Assembly: GCF_963855985.1 (NCBI RefSeq)
Contig: NC_087098.1
Location: 12,978,501-13,042,500, forward strand
Source: Ostrinia nubilalis
Lineage: Eukaryota > Arthropoda > Insecta > Lepidoptera > Crambidae
Reading direction: 5' to 3'
Length of the DNA: 64,000 nt
A program made the position numbers and the translations under genes. Positions 45,542 to 56,565 of the stretch are shown here, one piece after another (position 1 is the first letter of the stretch; each line of letters opens with the position of its first letter). Under the pieces are notes generated by a model. The model was not told the DNA's origin and did no database searches. It saw nothing but the letters and a program-made list of their open reading frames with translations.

Positions 45542-46492
45542 AATTTTACTGATTGCATTTTTGGCATCAGTATCGATCACTAATCACCCCCTGATAGTTA
45601 TTTTGAAAATATATTTCATGTACAGAATTGACCTCTCTACAGATTTATTATAAGTATAGATTACTTACGTATGCTAATTAGGTTTAAGAAATGCTCTGAG
45701 CTGAAAATATGTATTATAACATTTTTATCATAAAAAAACAAAAAGAAACAATTTCCGTTGTTCTTGTATTTTAGGAATCAGTTTCCTATGTATAATTTTT
45801 AATTGATGCCTTTAATTATGACAACTTTTTTTATTTAACAAAGTACAAGTATTTACTTATAATTTAAAAGTAAATTAAAAACTGGAAGGGTATAAATTTG
45901 TTTTGATCATCGGTTATCAATTTACCACAATTCTGATGAAAGAAAATGAGTATGCTCAATGCATAAAATGGGAGCGTAACAATTTTATTTATTTATAAAA
46001 TATGTTATTCCATTTCAGTAGCCCATAAATTGTATCAAAAAGTATAAATTGTAGCCCATAAGTGTATGTTCACATACATCTTCGGATCTCAGTACTAAAC
46101 TTCCAGATTCGCACTAAAAGTCATCTCATTTGACTAAAAGTGCTTGAAAATTTCAGATACCGTAAAAATCACGAAAAATAATATTTGTATTGAATTTTAT
46201 TCAATTGACAAAGCTAAAAATACATAAATTACACCAAAATTGTTAGATTTTTCTTTAAACTTTTTAACAACGTCCCGTACCAGGTGGGGTGTGTGACACC
46301 CACACGCACTTTAAAGGCATGTAACTCAGTTGGTAGTCACCGCTGGACTGATTTTGCAACGCTGATCGAAGCAGCAGTGTCATAATTCCAGCTACTGAGA
46401 ATTTCAAATTCAGCACTTGTAAATTTTTAAAATTGTGGCTATTTTTAAAGGACTGGGGTGTGTCACACCCCACCTCGTACAGCGAGGGTTAA

Positions 46493-46708
46493 AATGATTT
46501 ACTTAAAAATAATTGAAATCCTCACCGCCTATTTTGAGTCACGCTTAGTTTTAATGGAAGACAATATAATCAAAGGTACTATTAATAGAAAGGAAAGTTA
46601 AATTAGATTTCGCTAAGCCTAATATTTAACAAAGTAAATAGTGATTTCATGAATCAAAGTAGTCTTCTAACTCAGTGTTTTTCAAACTTTTTCATGACAC
46701 AACGTAGT
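46493..46708. other. No recognised feature
   Basis: Unassigned spacer between the piggyBac-like element and the next retroposon. Confidence 0.4.
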
Positions 46709-46719
46709 ATGAAAAAGTT

Positions 46720-46867
46720 CATCATTATCATCATTTCAGCCATAGGACGTCCACTGCTGAACATAGGCCTCCCCCAAAGCTTTCTATGTTGATAGATTAG
46801 TAGCGGCCTGCGTTCAGCGCTTCCCTGCTACCTTTATGATGTCGTCGGTCCACCTTGTGAAATGTGA
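46720..46867 (-). mobile_element. RTE-like insertion with 11-bp duplication
   Basis: ATGAAAAAGTT at 46,709-46,719 and 46,868-46,878 bounds a minus-strand 3' end of the 'CCTATGGCTGA' subfamily (GCCATAGGACGTCCACTGCT) with an imperfect (ATC)n tail. Confidence 0.88.
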
Positions 46868-46878
46868 ATGAAAAAGTT

Positions 46879-48199
46879 AGACTAACTCAATAAAGTGATT
46901 ATTAAAATTCTGTAGGTATGTTCTTGCCATTAAGTTACCTTTAGATTCTTTACAGAATTATTTATAGACTTGTTGTTAAGCGTAACAGGATCTCTTCAAC
47001 TTCGCAAGATACGAAAGTTTCGAGCAAAGTGATTTAGGAAATCTCATCTCTATGGCTGTCTATTATACGTGGAGTGAGCTCAATTCCTTTAGGGGAATTT
47101 CGAAATTTCAATACTTAAGTTTGGAAAATTTATTTCCCAAGGGGTAAATGCAAAATACTTGGAAACAAATAAGCCGTCTTTACTGAGATACGTACGTCAT
47201 CTACCTATTATCATTAGTTAAATTGCCTCTTCGATGGGTGTCTGATAATAGAGTCAGACACATTGTCCGTTCACACCAAATTATCAATTTTCTTATTTGA
47301 CAATCTTAGATTTCCATTCATATCAAAATGAGTAACAAAATCTTAATTTTGAGTAAGCAAATATGTATGGAAATACCTAAATAGGCATAAGTAAATTATT
47401 TATTACCCATTTCGTTGTTGTAAAATGAATCAACAGACTGATATGATTTTATAACAAGATTACGAATATCAAAGATTATAAATTATTACTCAGAACAACA
47501 AAATTAGGCTTGAGTGAGTTAAGACAACGAGTGCTAAGTGAAAGGCACTCTAACGTTACGCATCCAACGAAGCTTAAATATTTACAGTAATGGATAGAAA
47601 TGAAATTTTCAATTACATTGTTCATAATTTTATTTTATTTAGATATAAAGAAGGTAAACATGTCCCATTCAAATATGAATGTGCCGAATTATTTCGTAAA
47701 ATGTCAAACACAGTATACAAGCCAAAAATAAATTTATTTCAACACACTGTCGACGTAAATATTTAGCACCGATAGTAATATTTTATTACAATTTGTATCA
47801 TATTTTTCCTCAATTTTTAACGACAAGGCTGTTTAATATTTCTGGTAAATTATTTAATAGTTAAGTTACTATGTGAAACATAAGATTGATCAGTTAAGAA
47901 ATGTTCAGTTCAGTTCAGAAATGATACAAAAATATTAAAACTTACACAATAATGATTACTGAATGCATCCTCTTGCTCAGTTATTTAAACAAAACCGCTA
48001 GATTGTAAGATTCAGCTCGGTGCGAATATAACTTGTCTAGATCATACAAATTCTTGCGCCAGTTTACTCGTGGAAACTTTACCAAGCTACGCTAAATGTT
48101 TGGTCTAGTCTTAAATACAACAGACAACCTCAATATTGAAGACTGTTTGCAAGCCATACTAAATATTGGTATTTTTAAAATAATCGTTATTAAAATTTA
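46879..48199. other. No gene; small hairpin
   Basis: GTGTCTGA-TCAGACAC near 47,239-47,262 can fold with an 8-base loop. Nothing else is recognised in this AT-rich stretch. Confidence 0.45.
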
Positions 48200-48375
48200 T
48201 TAGCGAATAGAGTTGCTTCGCGGAAGATCGAAGGTTCGAGTCCCGTCTTAGGTAGATCGATTTTTTCAAGCTGTTTTTTTTTTTAAAAACTTGAAAAAAT
48301 CGACCTTTCGCTTGTCGGACAACTACTCTTCTATCTGAGCTGGCGACTTAGAGAGGCGACTCATAACGCCAGAAT
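48200..48375. repeat. Two tRNA-derived SINE-like pieces in inverted orientation
   Basis: On the plus strand GAAGGTTCGAGTCCCGTC looks like a tRNA T-arm (RNA polymerase III B box), followed by GTAGATCGATTTTTTCAAG. After a T/A run, the inverse CTTGAAAAAATCGACC continues into CGCTTGTCGGACAACTACTC and TCTATCTGAGCTGG, whose reverse reads like a tRNA D-arm A box (AGCTCAGATAGAAGAG). No intact tRNA cloverleaf can be drawn. Confidence 0.45.
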
Positions 48376-50083
48376 TTTTTTAATAACTAAATATTGGTAT
48401 AAATAACTAATATGATGAACATCATAAATAAATAAAAAGGCTTACATTTTTTATTCCCTGGCTAGCCTTCCAAAATTCTCATAGACACCTTTGAACCCCC
48501 TTCGGGAAAGCTTGATCAGCCCTTTAATAAAGACATAGACCTATATGTTTCAGCTTTCAAAGGAGGCTCGATTCAAACTATGTACACAGCAAGGATTCAG
48601 TTTTCGCTTCAATGGCGAACGAATTGATTCGACCGACGTTTGTTGCTTTCAGGCCTTTTGGTTCACTTTGAGCTACGTAGACGCGTCAGCCAGCAAGTTA
48701 GAGAACTTGTTAATAATGTGTTGGACTGCGAGAATTCTTGTAAATGGAGCTAAACAGCATTTACTACCGTAAATGAACGCAAATGTACTCAATGAGGTAG
48801 CTTTTTTGTGAAGAAATGTATCATTACCAGCATAAAGGGGATATTTTCAGCTCCATTCAATATCATGGAATTTACGTCAATAAGTTTTTGTCGCCATTCA
48901 TGTGTTGTGAAAAGCGGTATTTATCCTACTGAAAGTATCTACTGAAAATACGAATATCATATTTAATTGATTGCGGCTTCTCAGTAACTTTTAATGAATC
49001 CATATATACCTAGCACGCCGATCATTAAAAAGTTTCCCAAAAACAATTTCCATAGAACTAAAGTAACAATAGCAGTGTAAAACAAAGTCGATTTAAACCC
49101 TGAGTACAAAATACTACGAATTAATTTACACAAAACTTCGACAGTCACTTCGACTTTTAAGCCGTAAGGTAGAAACTCTTTTTATTTAAACATTAACAAC
49201 GCTGATAAAGTTCAGGAAAATATGGAAATTTCCCTTAATGACAACTCAAGGCTTCTAAGTTTCGGACTCGTTCTTAGCGACTTGCGCCTTTGCCTTCTAA
49301 TTACCGAATCGGAAACTTCACGCTCAAAATAATCGTTTAGAAAACAAGCCATAGATTTATTAAAATTCACGCTGCGTTTTTAGGTAGATTTTTTAAGCCT
49401 TATCTTTTTTACATAATAGAATATTGAGATTAATACCCTGGTGGCTGATATTATAATTACCGTATCATGCCGCTCGAATTATTCTCTAGGAAATTGACCC
49501 TGGGACCAGATTAAGAGCGTCTCAGCTTCTAACCGTTACAAAATAGAGACATTCAAAAGAATATAAAATGAGAAAGACTACTTATGTATTTTAAAACGTA
49601 TATCGTATTTAGTCAGCACTGAGTACGGAAAAAATAATCTCCTTTGTATTCCTAACATTTCTCCCAGAGGCCACTTATATTAAGGACACAAATGAAGAAC
49701 AAAAAGTAATTGTTTTCTCAATTTTAATTATTTTATAGTCTATTGCGTGTCCATTGCTCCCAAAGCTAAAATTTTCTGACGATAAAATTAAAAACGTGAT
49801 CAGTAACCATCTTCAAAAATGAATTTATTCGCTCTAATACCTCCAATAAGGACCCAGAGGTGTTATCGCTTTGAATGAATCTGTTCCAATTAAGGGAAAC
49901 TCCGCTTTAAAATAATAGCCGTCGTCGGTTTAAGACCTGACGCAAACGATCGAAAATATAGGTAAGATTATCGGGTCCGTGGCCGAGTCCCCCAGTGTTC
50001 GACGCACCCGTGGTCGACGCCCCCGATTTAAATTAATTTAATATCATATTTTTTCGGCTTTTGCAAGGTGGTACACAACGAAA
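48376..50083. other. No recognised feature
   Basis: A 75-codon plus frame at 48,545-48,772 is unassigned. A G/C-richer patch near 49,970-50,030 contains GTGGTCGACGCCCCCG and matches nothing else here. Confidence 0.4.
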
Positions 50084-50258
50084 GAACTATTACTCGATAG
50101 AATCGCAACTCAGCGATTAGTAGTTCCTGAAGTTTTGTTACGTCGTCCTATTGAAAAACAGTTCTAAATCTGTATTCACAAGGGTCATTTTGATAGAACG
50201 ATTACTTGATAGGATCGCAACTCAGTGTTTTGTTGTCGTCGAAGTTTTGTTACGTGAA
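50084..50258. repeat. Direct repeat, two about 62-bp units 112 bp apart
   Basis: GAACTATTACTCGATAGAAT then CGCAACTCAGCG at 50,084-50,146 recurs as GAACGATTACTTGATAGGAT then CGCAACTCAGTG at 50,196-50,258. Both end GAAGTTTTGTTACGT. Confidence 0.65.
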
Positions 50259-50269
50259 TAAGGCTACTG

Positions 50270-50359
50270 ATCGAGTTAACTGCGCACCTGGCAGCCGTGA
50301 CGTCACATCAACGCTCTGGAGCGAACGGGGCGAACGCGGGGAGGTGCAGATAACTCGAT
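50270..50359. repeat. G/C-rich inverted repeat
   Basis: ATCGAGTTAACTGCGCACC pairs with GGTGCAGATAACTCGAT. The centre is G/C-rich (AGCCGTGACGTCACATCAAC, GCGAACGGGGCGAACGCGGG). It is probably a small MITE. The 103-codon frame 50,206-50,517 crosses this repeat and is not believed. Confidence 0.45.
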
Positions 50360-50929
50360 GGAACTTTAAGCGTTTCCTATTTTTTCAGCCGTTTGCGGTA
50401 GGCCGTTACTTTTTTGACGCAGCAATTAATTGTTATTTATTGATTGGAAATGTAGCCCTCGGAAAAATGCGAAACTATTCCGGAATGCAATACGCGCTAA
50501 CAATGTGCCATCAGTGATTGACTGTTCGATAAAAAAGTTTTATTGGTTCCAAATAAGTAGATAGAAGTGTAAAACTTTTTGAAACTCGATATAGGCAGTT
50601 CACACTCGTTTAAGGTTGATTTACTTTCAGTATAAAGTTTAGAATACGTTTTTTACTCACGTTATATGAAAATATGTTGGCCACAATAAACCTCTGCTTT
50701 GCTGGTAGTGAAAAATGCAGTTTATGAAAAATATTGTTGTATGGGTTTTTTAGTAACATCAAACATGCTGAGCCGTACTATCTGTTTTAGTAGATAAAGT
50801 ATTTATTAAAAATTCAAAGTTAATGGAAAATGTTTGGCGTTCAATAACTCTACTTTTACCGTCGGCATAAAAAAATAATTAATGAATTTCCTATTTTAGC
50901 CTAAAAGGCCTAAGACAACAGAAAATTTT
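50360..50929. other. No recognised feature
   Basis: Unassigned AT-rich DNA. Confidence 0.4.
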
Positions 50930-51068
50930 TAGCAATGGAAAACAGAAACAAAAAAAAGCATTTGGAAAATCGGTCCACAATTGACGGAGTAATCGGTGAA
51001 CATACATAGAAAAAAAAACATACATACAGTCGAACATATAACCTCCTCCTTTTTTGAAGTCGGTTAAC
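50930..51068 (+). repeat. Lepidopteran repeat tail ending 'gaagtcggttaac'
   Basis: AAAATCGGTCCACAATTGAC, an ACATACATACAG run and the end ATAACCTCCTCCTTTTTTGA then AGTCGGTTAAC match an abundant lepidopteran dispersed repeat terminus. Confidence 0.6.
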
Positions 51069-52721
51069 AATACTTTCCTAAATTACAATTTCAAATACTT
51101 TTAAAAGAGGTGACTGGACTTCATTTAGGTTTTTCTTAGGCTAGACTTTATTTAGGTAAGGTAAATGTCTAAAAAGACAATGACAGATAAAACATCGTTT
51201 GCTTACTTCAATCTTTTTAAAACTACGGATTAACTTGATTAAATGGGATCTTGTAGGAACCGCCTGTTCTTTGAGCCTAAAAATTAATATAAAAGACAGG
51301 TATTTTTAAACAAAGGCAGTTTCTTAATTAGTTTTAGAATTAAACTGTAATAAGATAAAATCAAAATAAAATCGTTTTGAATAAAAATGTTGTTACCTGG
51401 TTTAGTTTACGCCATTTGCATACATTTCAGGAATGTCTGAAGTACATATTTTATACAATATCATATTACGCAAAACAGATAGGTAGGTAATACTTTAACC
51501 TAAAAAGCTCGATGTTTGTTTAGCTGCCTTCGGAAAATGTTAGTATTGCCTAGTTCTTATATCTAGGCACGTCGTTAACTTGCTAGTTACTACATGTAAA
51601 ACATTTTCAGGTTTTTTCGTTGTTTTGGGTACCATAAACATACTCAGTGAGTGTTTGGTAAGTTTGTATTGGTCTAGACGTTTTCTATGTGTATGTTTTT
51701 ATAAAAGTATGTATGTTTATAGGTATCCGTTGCCTATTTAACACAATCTTATTGTACCGTTAATCTTTTTCCTCAATAAAAAACGGACACCTGTACAATT
51801 TGGGACTTGGACGGGACCTTGATAACTTGGTAACACAACAGGAATTTTGTTTTCATAGGGGTCACTAAAAATTTGGGATTGATGGTGAAAACTGGCATAA
51901 GAGTCATTGTTGCATGTTAGGTAGCAGCAATAGGTGTTATTTTGCAACCAAATTGTCGTATGACTGATGTATTGTCGACTAAATAATACATAAAGTAATT
52001 TCTGTGTTTGTGTATACTTTCTTAGGATATGAGAAATATTTGCTAAAGGCACATGTTGGCTTCCAAACACTCGTTATTGTGACGAATTTCTATACAAGTT
52101 GAACAAAGAAACAAAATTACTATTTCTTGTAGCCGAAGATCGCTCTGACATAGACAATATTATGGCCTCTAGAAGAGCTGGATCTAACGATATAACTTCT
52201 CTTCAAGGTTATATTTAGTAGGTTGCTCGTTTTTCTTTGTCTTCGACGAAACATTGTTTATTGTGTGAGCAATAAGTATTATTATTTTCTTGGTAGGTAT
52301 GTTACCAGTTGTTGTAATCGTACCAAATAGAAAATAGAACAGGTAGAATGTAGGTTCTGTAAGAATAAAAGTATATTATTTGTATAAATATTAAAAATTT
52401 CTGAAACTTTTTTTAGAATTGAAACGATATTCAAATCTTTCCCTTTTTTAAAGCGTTATTAACTGTTGAGAAGTTTATAATTACGTGCTTCTTATTAGCA
52501 CGTAAAACTGCGGTCTGATTAAAGCATATCAGATAGCCAGGGTTGATACAGTTCACACAAAGAAAAGAAAATAAAATAAAATAATAAATTATTTACAAAC
52601 ATTTTAGTAAAAGGGTTTAAATAGTACTTCGAAATAACAACAAACGTAACATACTCGTATTTCTAGTACTTCAAACAGTACACTCAACCGCACATCAAAA
52701 CATGTTGTCATTTACTTGGGT
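51069..52721. other. No gene; one dispersed repeat copy
   Basis: At 51,925-51,985 TAGCAGCAATAGGTGTTATT then TTGCAACCAAATTG and ATTGTCGACTA is a copy of the 3425-3478 family. The minus frame 51,738-52,070 overlaps it. Nothing else is identified. Confidence 0.4.
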
Positions 52722-52800
52722 TCATCATCATCATCATTTCAGCCATAGGACGTCCACTGCTGAACATAGGCCTCCCCCAATGATTTCCACAGTGCCACCA
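52722..52800 (-). mobile_element. RTE-like 3' end (minus), (ATC)n tail
   Basis: CATCATCATCATCATTTCAG then CCATAGGACGTCCACTGCTG and AGGCCTCCCCCAATGATTTC. Short truncated copy with no clear duplication. Confidence 0.8.
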
Positions 52801-53657
52801 ACCGGGCACTTGAATTATGAGTCACTTTTGCAGAACAACTGGTTCAATGTGCATCAAGTAAAATTGTAAAAAATATTGTGTAGGCTATCTAAATACTCAT
52901 CATGCCTAAAGATAACGTGACAGCCCTGAATGTGCCACATGAAGGCAACGTCGTTTCATGGCCCATATTTTTTAAACATTCTAACCGTGCCTACACTGAG
53001 GTTTTTATTGCCCAATTTCTTTGGTAATAATATAATGGGCGACAGTAAGGAATGCCTTTTATACGGCTGTTTTGTCATTTGGCTCAAACATTTTTACATA
53101 CACGTACGTACTTACATACTCACCTAGATAATATTATTCTGATTGAATATTTTTCTGATTTCAGCCAAAGATTAGACCAAATAAGGCATGAAAAATGCTT
53201 TAGATTTTTACCTACTAATAAAAAATGACACAGTGAATTTTTTCCGCACCCATGATAGTTTTTCTTTAGAAAATAATGCTGTTTTCCTATCTCTGATGGC
53301 ATTTTTGAATTGATGTATGTCGTTGGTGACTGTGATAGATTGTTCAGGAGGAATGAAAGGATTCCATACAAGGAACTGGTGGAGGGGACAGTGCATTGAC
53401 TGATCACAGCACCTGCTGTGTGGGTTTAATAATCCGTACAGTTTATGTCGGTAAAAATGTCTTTCGATTGTGAAGCTATTGGGTTAGCAAAATTATGAGT
53501 TTTGATATTTGTTAGGCCATAATTGTAATGATAATATATCAATAAATCGAACAAAAGCAGTTTAGAAACTGAGACCACTTATTATCGAAATGTTGATGTA
53601 GCGTCTATTATAAAACATTGATTTATACGGGAAATTAAGTTCCTTTCCTATGAGTTT
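52801..53657. other. No recognised feature
   Basis: Frames at 52,930-53,127 (plus) and 53,120-53,407 (minus, two phases) are unassigned. Confidence 0.4.
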
Positions 53658-53727
53658 CACAATTATCATCATCATTTCAGCCATACTACGCCCACTGAAC
53701 ATTGGCCTCTCCCAATGAATTTTACAA
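53658..53727 (-). mobile_element. RTE-like 3' scrap (minus)
   Basis: TCATCATCATTTCAGCCATA then CTACGCCCACTGAACATTGG is a diverged minus-strand retroposon tail. Confidence 0.65.
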
Positions 53728-53789
53728 TATTGAACTATATTTCTGCACGCAGTATTTGCCCTATAGAAAAAATCGTTCAGTTTTTTCTG

Positions 53790-53913
53790 AATTCAAAGAT
53801 TTTCCGGGATTATTTTCTAATTTTCCTTTCCATACAAACCTTGGTTAGTCGGTCAAGCCGTTCTTGAGTTTTAGTGGAACGAACAGCTATTGATTATGTT
53901 ATATAGATTTAAA
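53790..53913 (+). repeat. Dispersed repeat tail
   Basis: TCCATACAAACCTTGGTTAG, CAAGCCGTTCTTGAGTTTTA and the end TGTTATATAGATTTAAAG resemble the 12,640-12,886 type of repeat terminus. Confidence 0.45.
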
Positions 53914-55876
53914 GTAAGTCTCTATACCAACGGCAAACAAAAGTTACTTTTCTATTATTTAATTTTGCATGATTTAAAACTTCTTTCAAAGTTTTTCCGC
54001 TGAGAAATACATATTTGCTTAACCCACAAAGAAATGAGGGAAGACAAAGTGTAATCTTATGTTTCTTATCGTATTCTTAATGAATTCGTTGAATTGAAAA
54101 GATTTCATTATTTCGCAGAATTTTTTGGTTCTTTAGAAATGTTTGATAGGTAGGCTGCTGATAAACTTACAATATAAAAATGTGCTGTGCTTTTACATTT
54201 TGTACATTTTCATAATGTACATTTGTAATGTCTTCATTTTATTCTTTGACCTGTCAACTAAATTGAGTTCTTTTCCTTGAACTTAATCCCATACTTATCT
54301 TGTTGGTAATATTTTTTCACTCTGTTGAATTTCTCTCTCTATATGATAGAAAGCAGCATTTCATTTCCTTATCGAAATTTATGAAGGTATATAAATATCA
54401 GATTGACAGGTTCTCCCAAAAGGCCAAAATGGTAAAGGGTTAAAAGGGTTTAGATTAAGTAATATTGAACTCCAATAAAATTCGATGGGATTTGAATTAC
54501 TGGCATTTTCGCAAATAAAGTATTCTCCTAAATTTAAACTTATGAGAACGCATTTACATAAAAAGATTGATGTAAATCCTATTTCGTAAAAATATATACT
54601 CAATCTAACACTAAATCGTTTAGAATAGCGACGTGAAATTCTTTGAAAGTAGATATACTTATGAGTATTTTGAATTATGACGTGAATGTATTTAATTTTC
54701 ATATAGAGTAACTCAAAGGCAAGTAGACCCGCGTTGGTGTACCTAGTTTTAACTTTTAGTAAAATTGACTGTTAAAAGTTTGCCTTCATATACAATTCAT
54801 AAGCTATGATGTAATATTTTTTTCTATTTATTTATTTATTAACACCAACAAGATAGGTATACACCATTAGACACATTTTGAAAAAACACATCAGTCAAAT
54901 AAAACCGACGAACATCAGCTCTCTTTCAAGATTATAGTACCCAACTAACGTTAAAAATAATTCCATGAATACCAAATTCAGCCTTATCAAAAAACTGTTT
55001 TAGCCCTACTTTATAAATAATGGACAAAATTGAAAGATAATTTGCCAGATGTTCTCTAGTTAAAACGTCTAGACGTCATTTTTTATACTTTAATCTATTT
55101 TAACATCTATTCTTGGATAATGGACTAGATATAGATTAGATAGGACTGGAAGGCTCTGTCAACAAGCTTTGTAAAGTGTGAGTAGTGCTTACGAGAAATG
55201 ATGAAACATTTTTTACACAGGTTTCTACTAGACTATTTGACTGTAGTATTAGATTGCTTTTTGTTTTTGAAAGCGTTAATTATATTTAATCTATTCTAAT
55301 GTAGTTTTAATAATATAGTTGAATATACAATATATAGTTTTATGTACAAGTGAAGCAACCGTAGCGTAGTTTCTCGTACTAATTTGGGTCTATTATCAAT
55401 TTTGCTCATGCTGGCTCGCTTGCGTGAGAAGGATGGAAAAATTTGAAGCTTTTTGAGAATAAACATTGATATTTTGGATATTTTTTTTATTTTATAACTA
55501 TTAATATCTTATAGGCAGTGACTCCAATCTGACCGACTAATCTGAATTGACGTCATTCTGTTCTGAAAATACGTCACGTCGAAATTTATTACATCAAAAA
55601 TTAATTAGTTAAGCGCGTGTTTAATCGTGTGTAAGCAATGTTGTACGCATGGATTTTATATAGCGAACCAATGAGCTCGATATAAATTAATTGGATTGAC
55701 ATACCGGAATGATAAATCCTTTTCAATTTATTATTCATAAGATAAAATATAGATTTTTTCCCTCTGCCTTCAAGAGGCGTAAACATAAATTGTATGTATG
55801 TTTTTAATTTCAAAGAACATTAGTAATTGGTAGATATGTATTACAATCAATATTTCCATTAGCCCCTCTAACTCAG
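53914..55876. other. No recognised gene
   Basis: AT-rich sequence. The 107-codon minus frame at 54,379-54,702 is unassigned. The stretch ends in the pyrimidine-rich acceptor before 55,877. Confidence 0.4.
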
Positions 55877-56040
55877 ATAAATATGTGTATTATGGTCGTG
55901 TTAAGAATAGGTTCAACATAATTCACCAGCGGTTAACAGATATCAAACTACCGACCCTTGAATCGGCAGCCGACTCTGACATCGTTTCGTTATTATCACC
56001 TTTCCGTCGTAGTGACTGTAGTTATTATGAGAATAGATAT
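55877..56040 (+). CDS. Candidate internal exon, unassigned protein
   Basis: A good acceptor (CATTAGCCCCTCTAACTCAG) precedes, and a consensus donor (TAT-GTAAGTAT) follows, a 164-bp segment whose single open frame covers 54 codons. It begins KYVYYGRVKNRFNIIHQRLT, includes TLESAADSDIVSLLSPFRR and ends SYYENRY, in phase 0 at the donor. It is far less A/T-biased in codon choice than other frames nearby. The segment is basic then acidic and has no membrane span. It vaguely recalls a cytoplasmic loop of an insect seven-helix chemoreceptor, but this is a guess. No upstream or downstream exon was identified, so the gene cannot be named. Confidence 0.4.
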
Positions 56041-56249
56041 GTAAGTATCAAATTAAATACAAAGCAGCACATATTCATGAGGATAAACTGATAAATTATT
56101 TCAATGAAAATGCGTAATAGGAATGTCACGGCGACTAACCGAGCGAGTGAAATATCACAAAAATTAAGAAAAAAGGAATTCCCACCATCATTCTTTATGT
56201 TACTCTTTTATAATAGTTCTTATTGCTTTGAGATAAGATGCATTACAGA

Positions 56250-56362
56250 CAAGTTTGGCTCGCGCGTACTACGGCGTAGCTCGTAGCTGTAGCACCAGTA
56301 GATGGCTGGCCGCTACGACGGGCGCCCGCTACGCGACTACGAGCCGATGCTACGGAACTCAG
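56250..56362. other. G/C-rich block of CGTAG/CTACG words
   Basis: Within about 110 bp, CGTAG occurs twice and CTACG four times (for example CGGCGTAGCTCGTAGC and CGCGACTACGAGCCGATGCT). This allows partial inverted pairing. It is sharply G/C-richer than its surroundings. It may be a miniature element or a promoter-proximal CpG-rich patch; the sequence does not decide. Confidence 0.4.
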
Positions 56363-56525
56363 GTCAACTTCGAACGATGTTGTATTGAAGTGAAAGTGGA
56401 ACTTTCTTTTATTTAAAGAAAAATACTATTATGAAAAATATTTGTAGTTATTATCTAAGCATTAGGAACAATTTTGGATTTATGTGATATTTTTGTGAGC
56501 ATAAAATTGGAAAAATTGGGAAAAC

Positions 56526-56564
56526 ATGAGAGAAAGTCTTCACAAGCTGATAGAAGTGTGTGGG
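56526..56564 (+). CDS. Possible first coding exon fragment (13 codons)
   Basis: ATG in an insect-favourable context (GGGAAAACATGAGA) opens MRESLHKLIEVCG and reaches a strong donor, GG-GTAAGTG, at about 56,565. The 56,362-56,525 stretch could be 5' untranslated sequence and the preceding G/C-rich block a promoter region. No TATA box, initiator or downstream exon was verified, so this may be chance. Confidence 0.2.
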
Positions 56565-56565
56565 T

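Larger units (their letters stand above)
43771..45662 (+). repeat. 'Cccgcgacttcgtacg' dispersed repeat, split by a mariner-type element
   Basis: The head CTAGCGGCCGCCCGCGACTT and three 134-bp units (CCCGCTAACTCCCGTTCCCG at about 43,866 and 44,000; a variant at about 44,134) run to GTTTCTA at 44,246. The rest, from TAAGGAAC at 45,491 through a (CAGA)n run to the end TTATAAGTATAGATT, continues after the insertion. The 28,164-28,818 copy shows the same sequence uninterrupted. Confidence 0.85.
43641..46492. mobile_element. piggyBac-like TTAA-flanked element, expanded by nested insertions
   Basis: TTAA-CCCTCCGTGTACGAGG at the left and CCTCGTACAGCGAGGG-TTAA at the right define an element with the TTAA target and CCCT ends characteristic of piggyBac. 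Subterminal repeats GTACCAGGTGGGGT-TGACAC lie at about 43,680 and 46,278, and CTGGGGTGTGTCACACCCCA near 46,453. Without the nested repeat at 43,771-45,662 it would be about 950 bp. No piggyBac transposase is visible, so it is non-autonomous. Confidence 0.7.

Noticed and set aside
48200..48300. A functional tRNA gene
   Set aside because: Only a T-arm-like string is present on this strand; no acceptor stem or cloverleaf can be formed.
50206..50517. 103-codon plus-strand frame
   Set aside because: It runs through a direct repeat and a G/C-rich inverted repeat, with no family resemblance.
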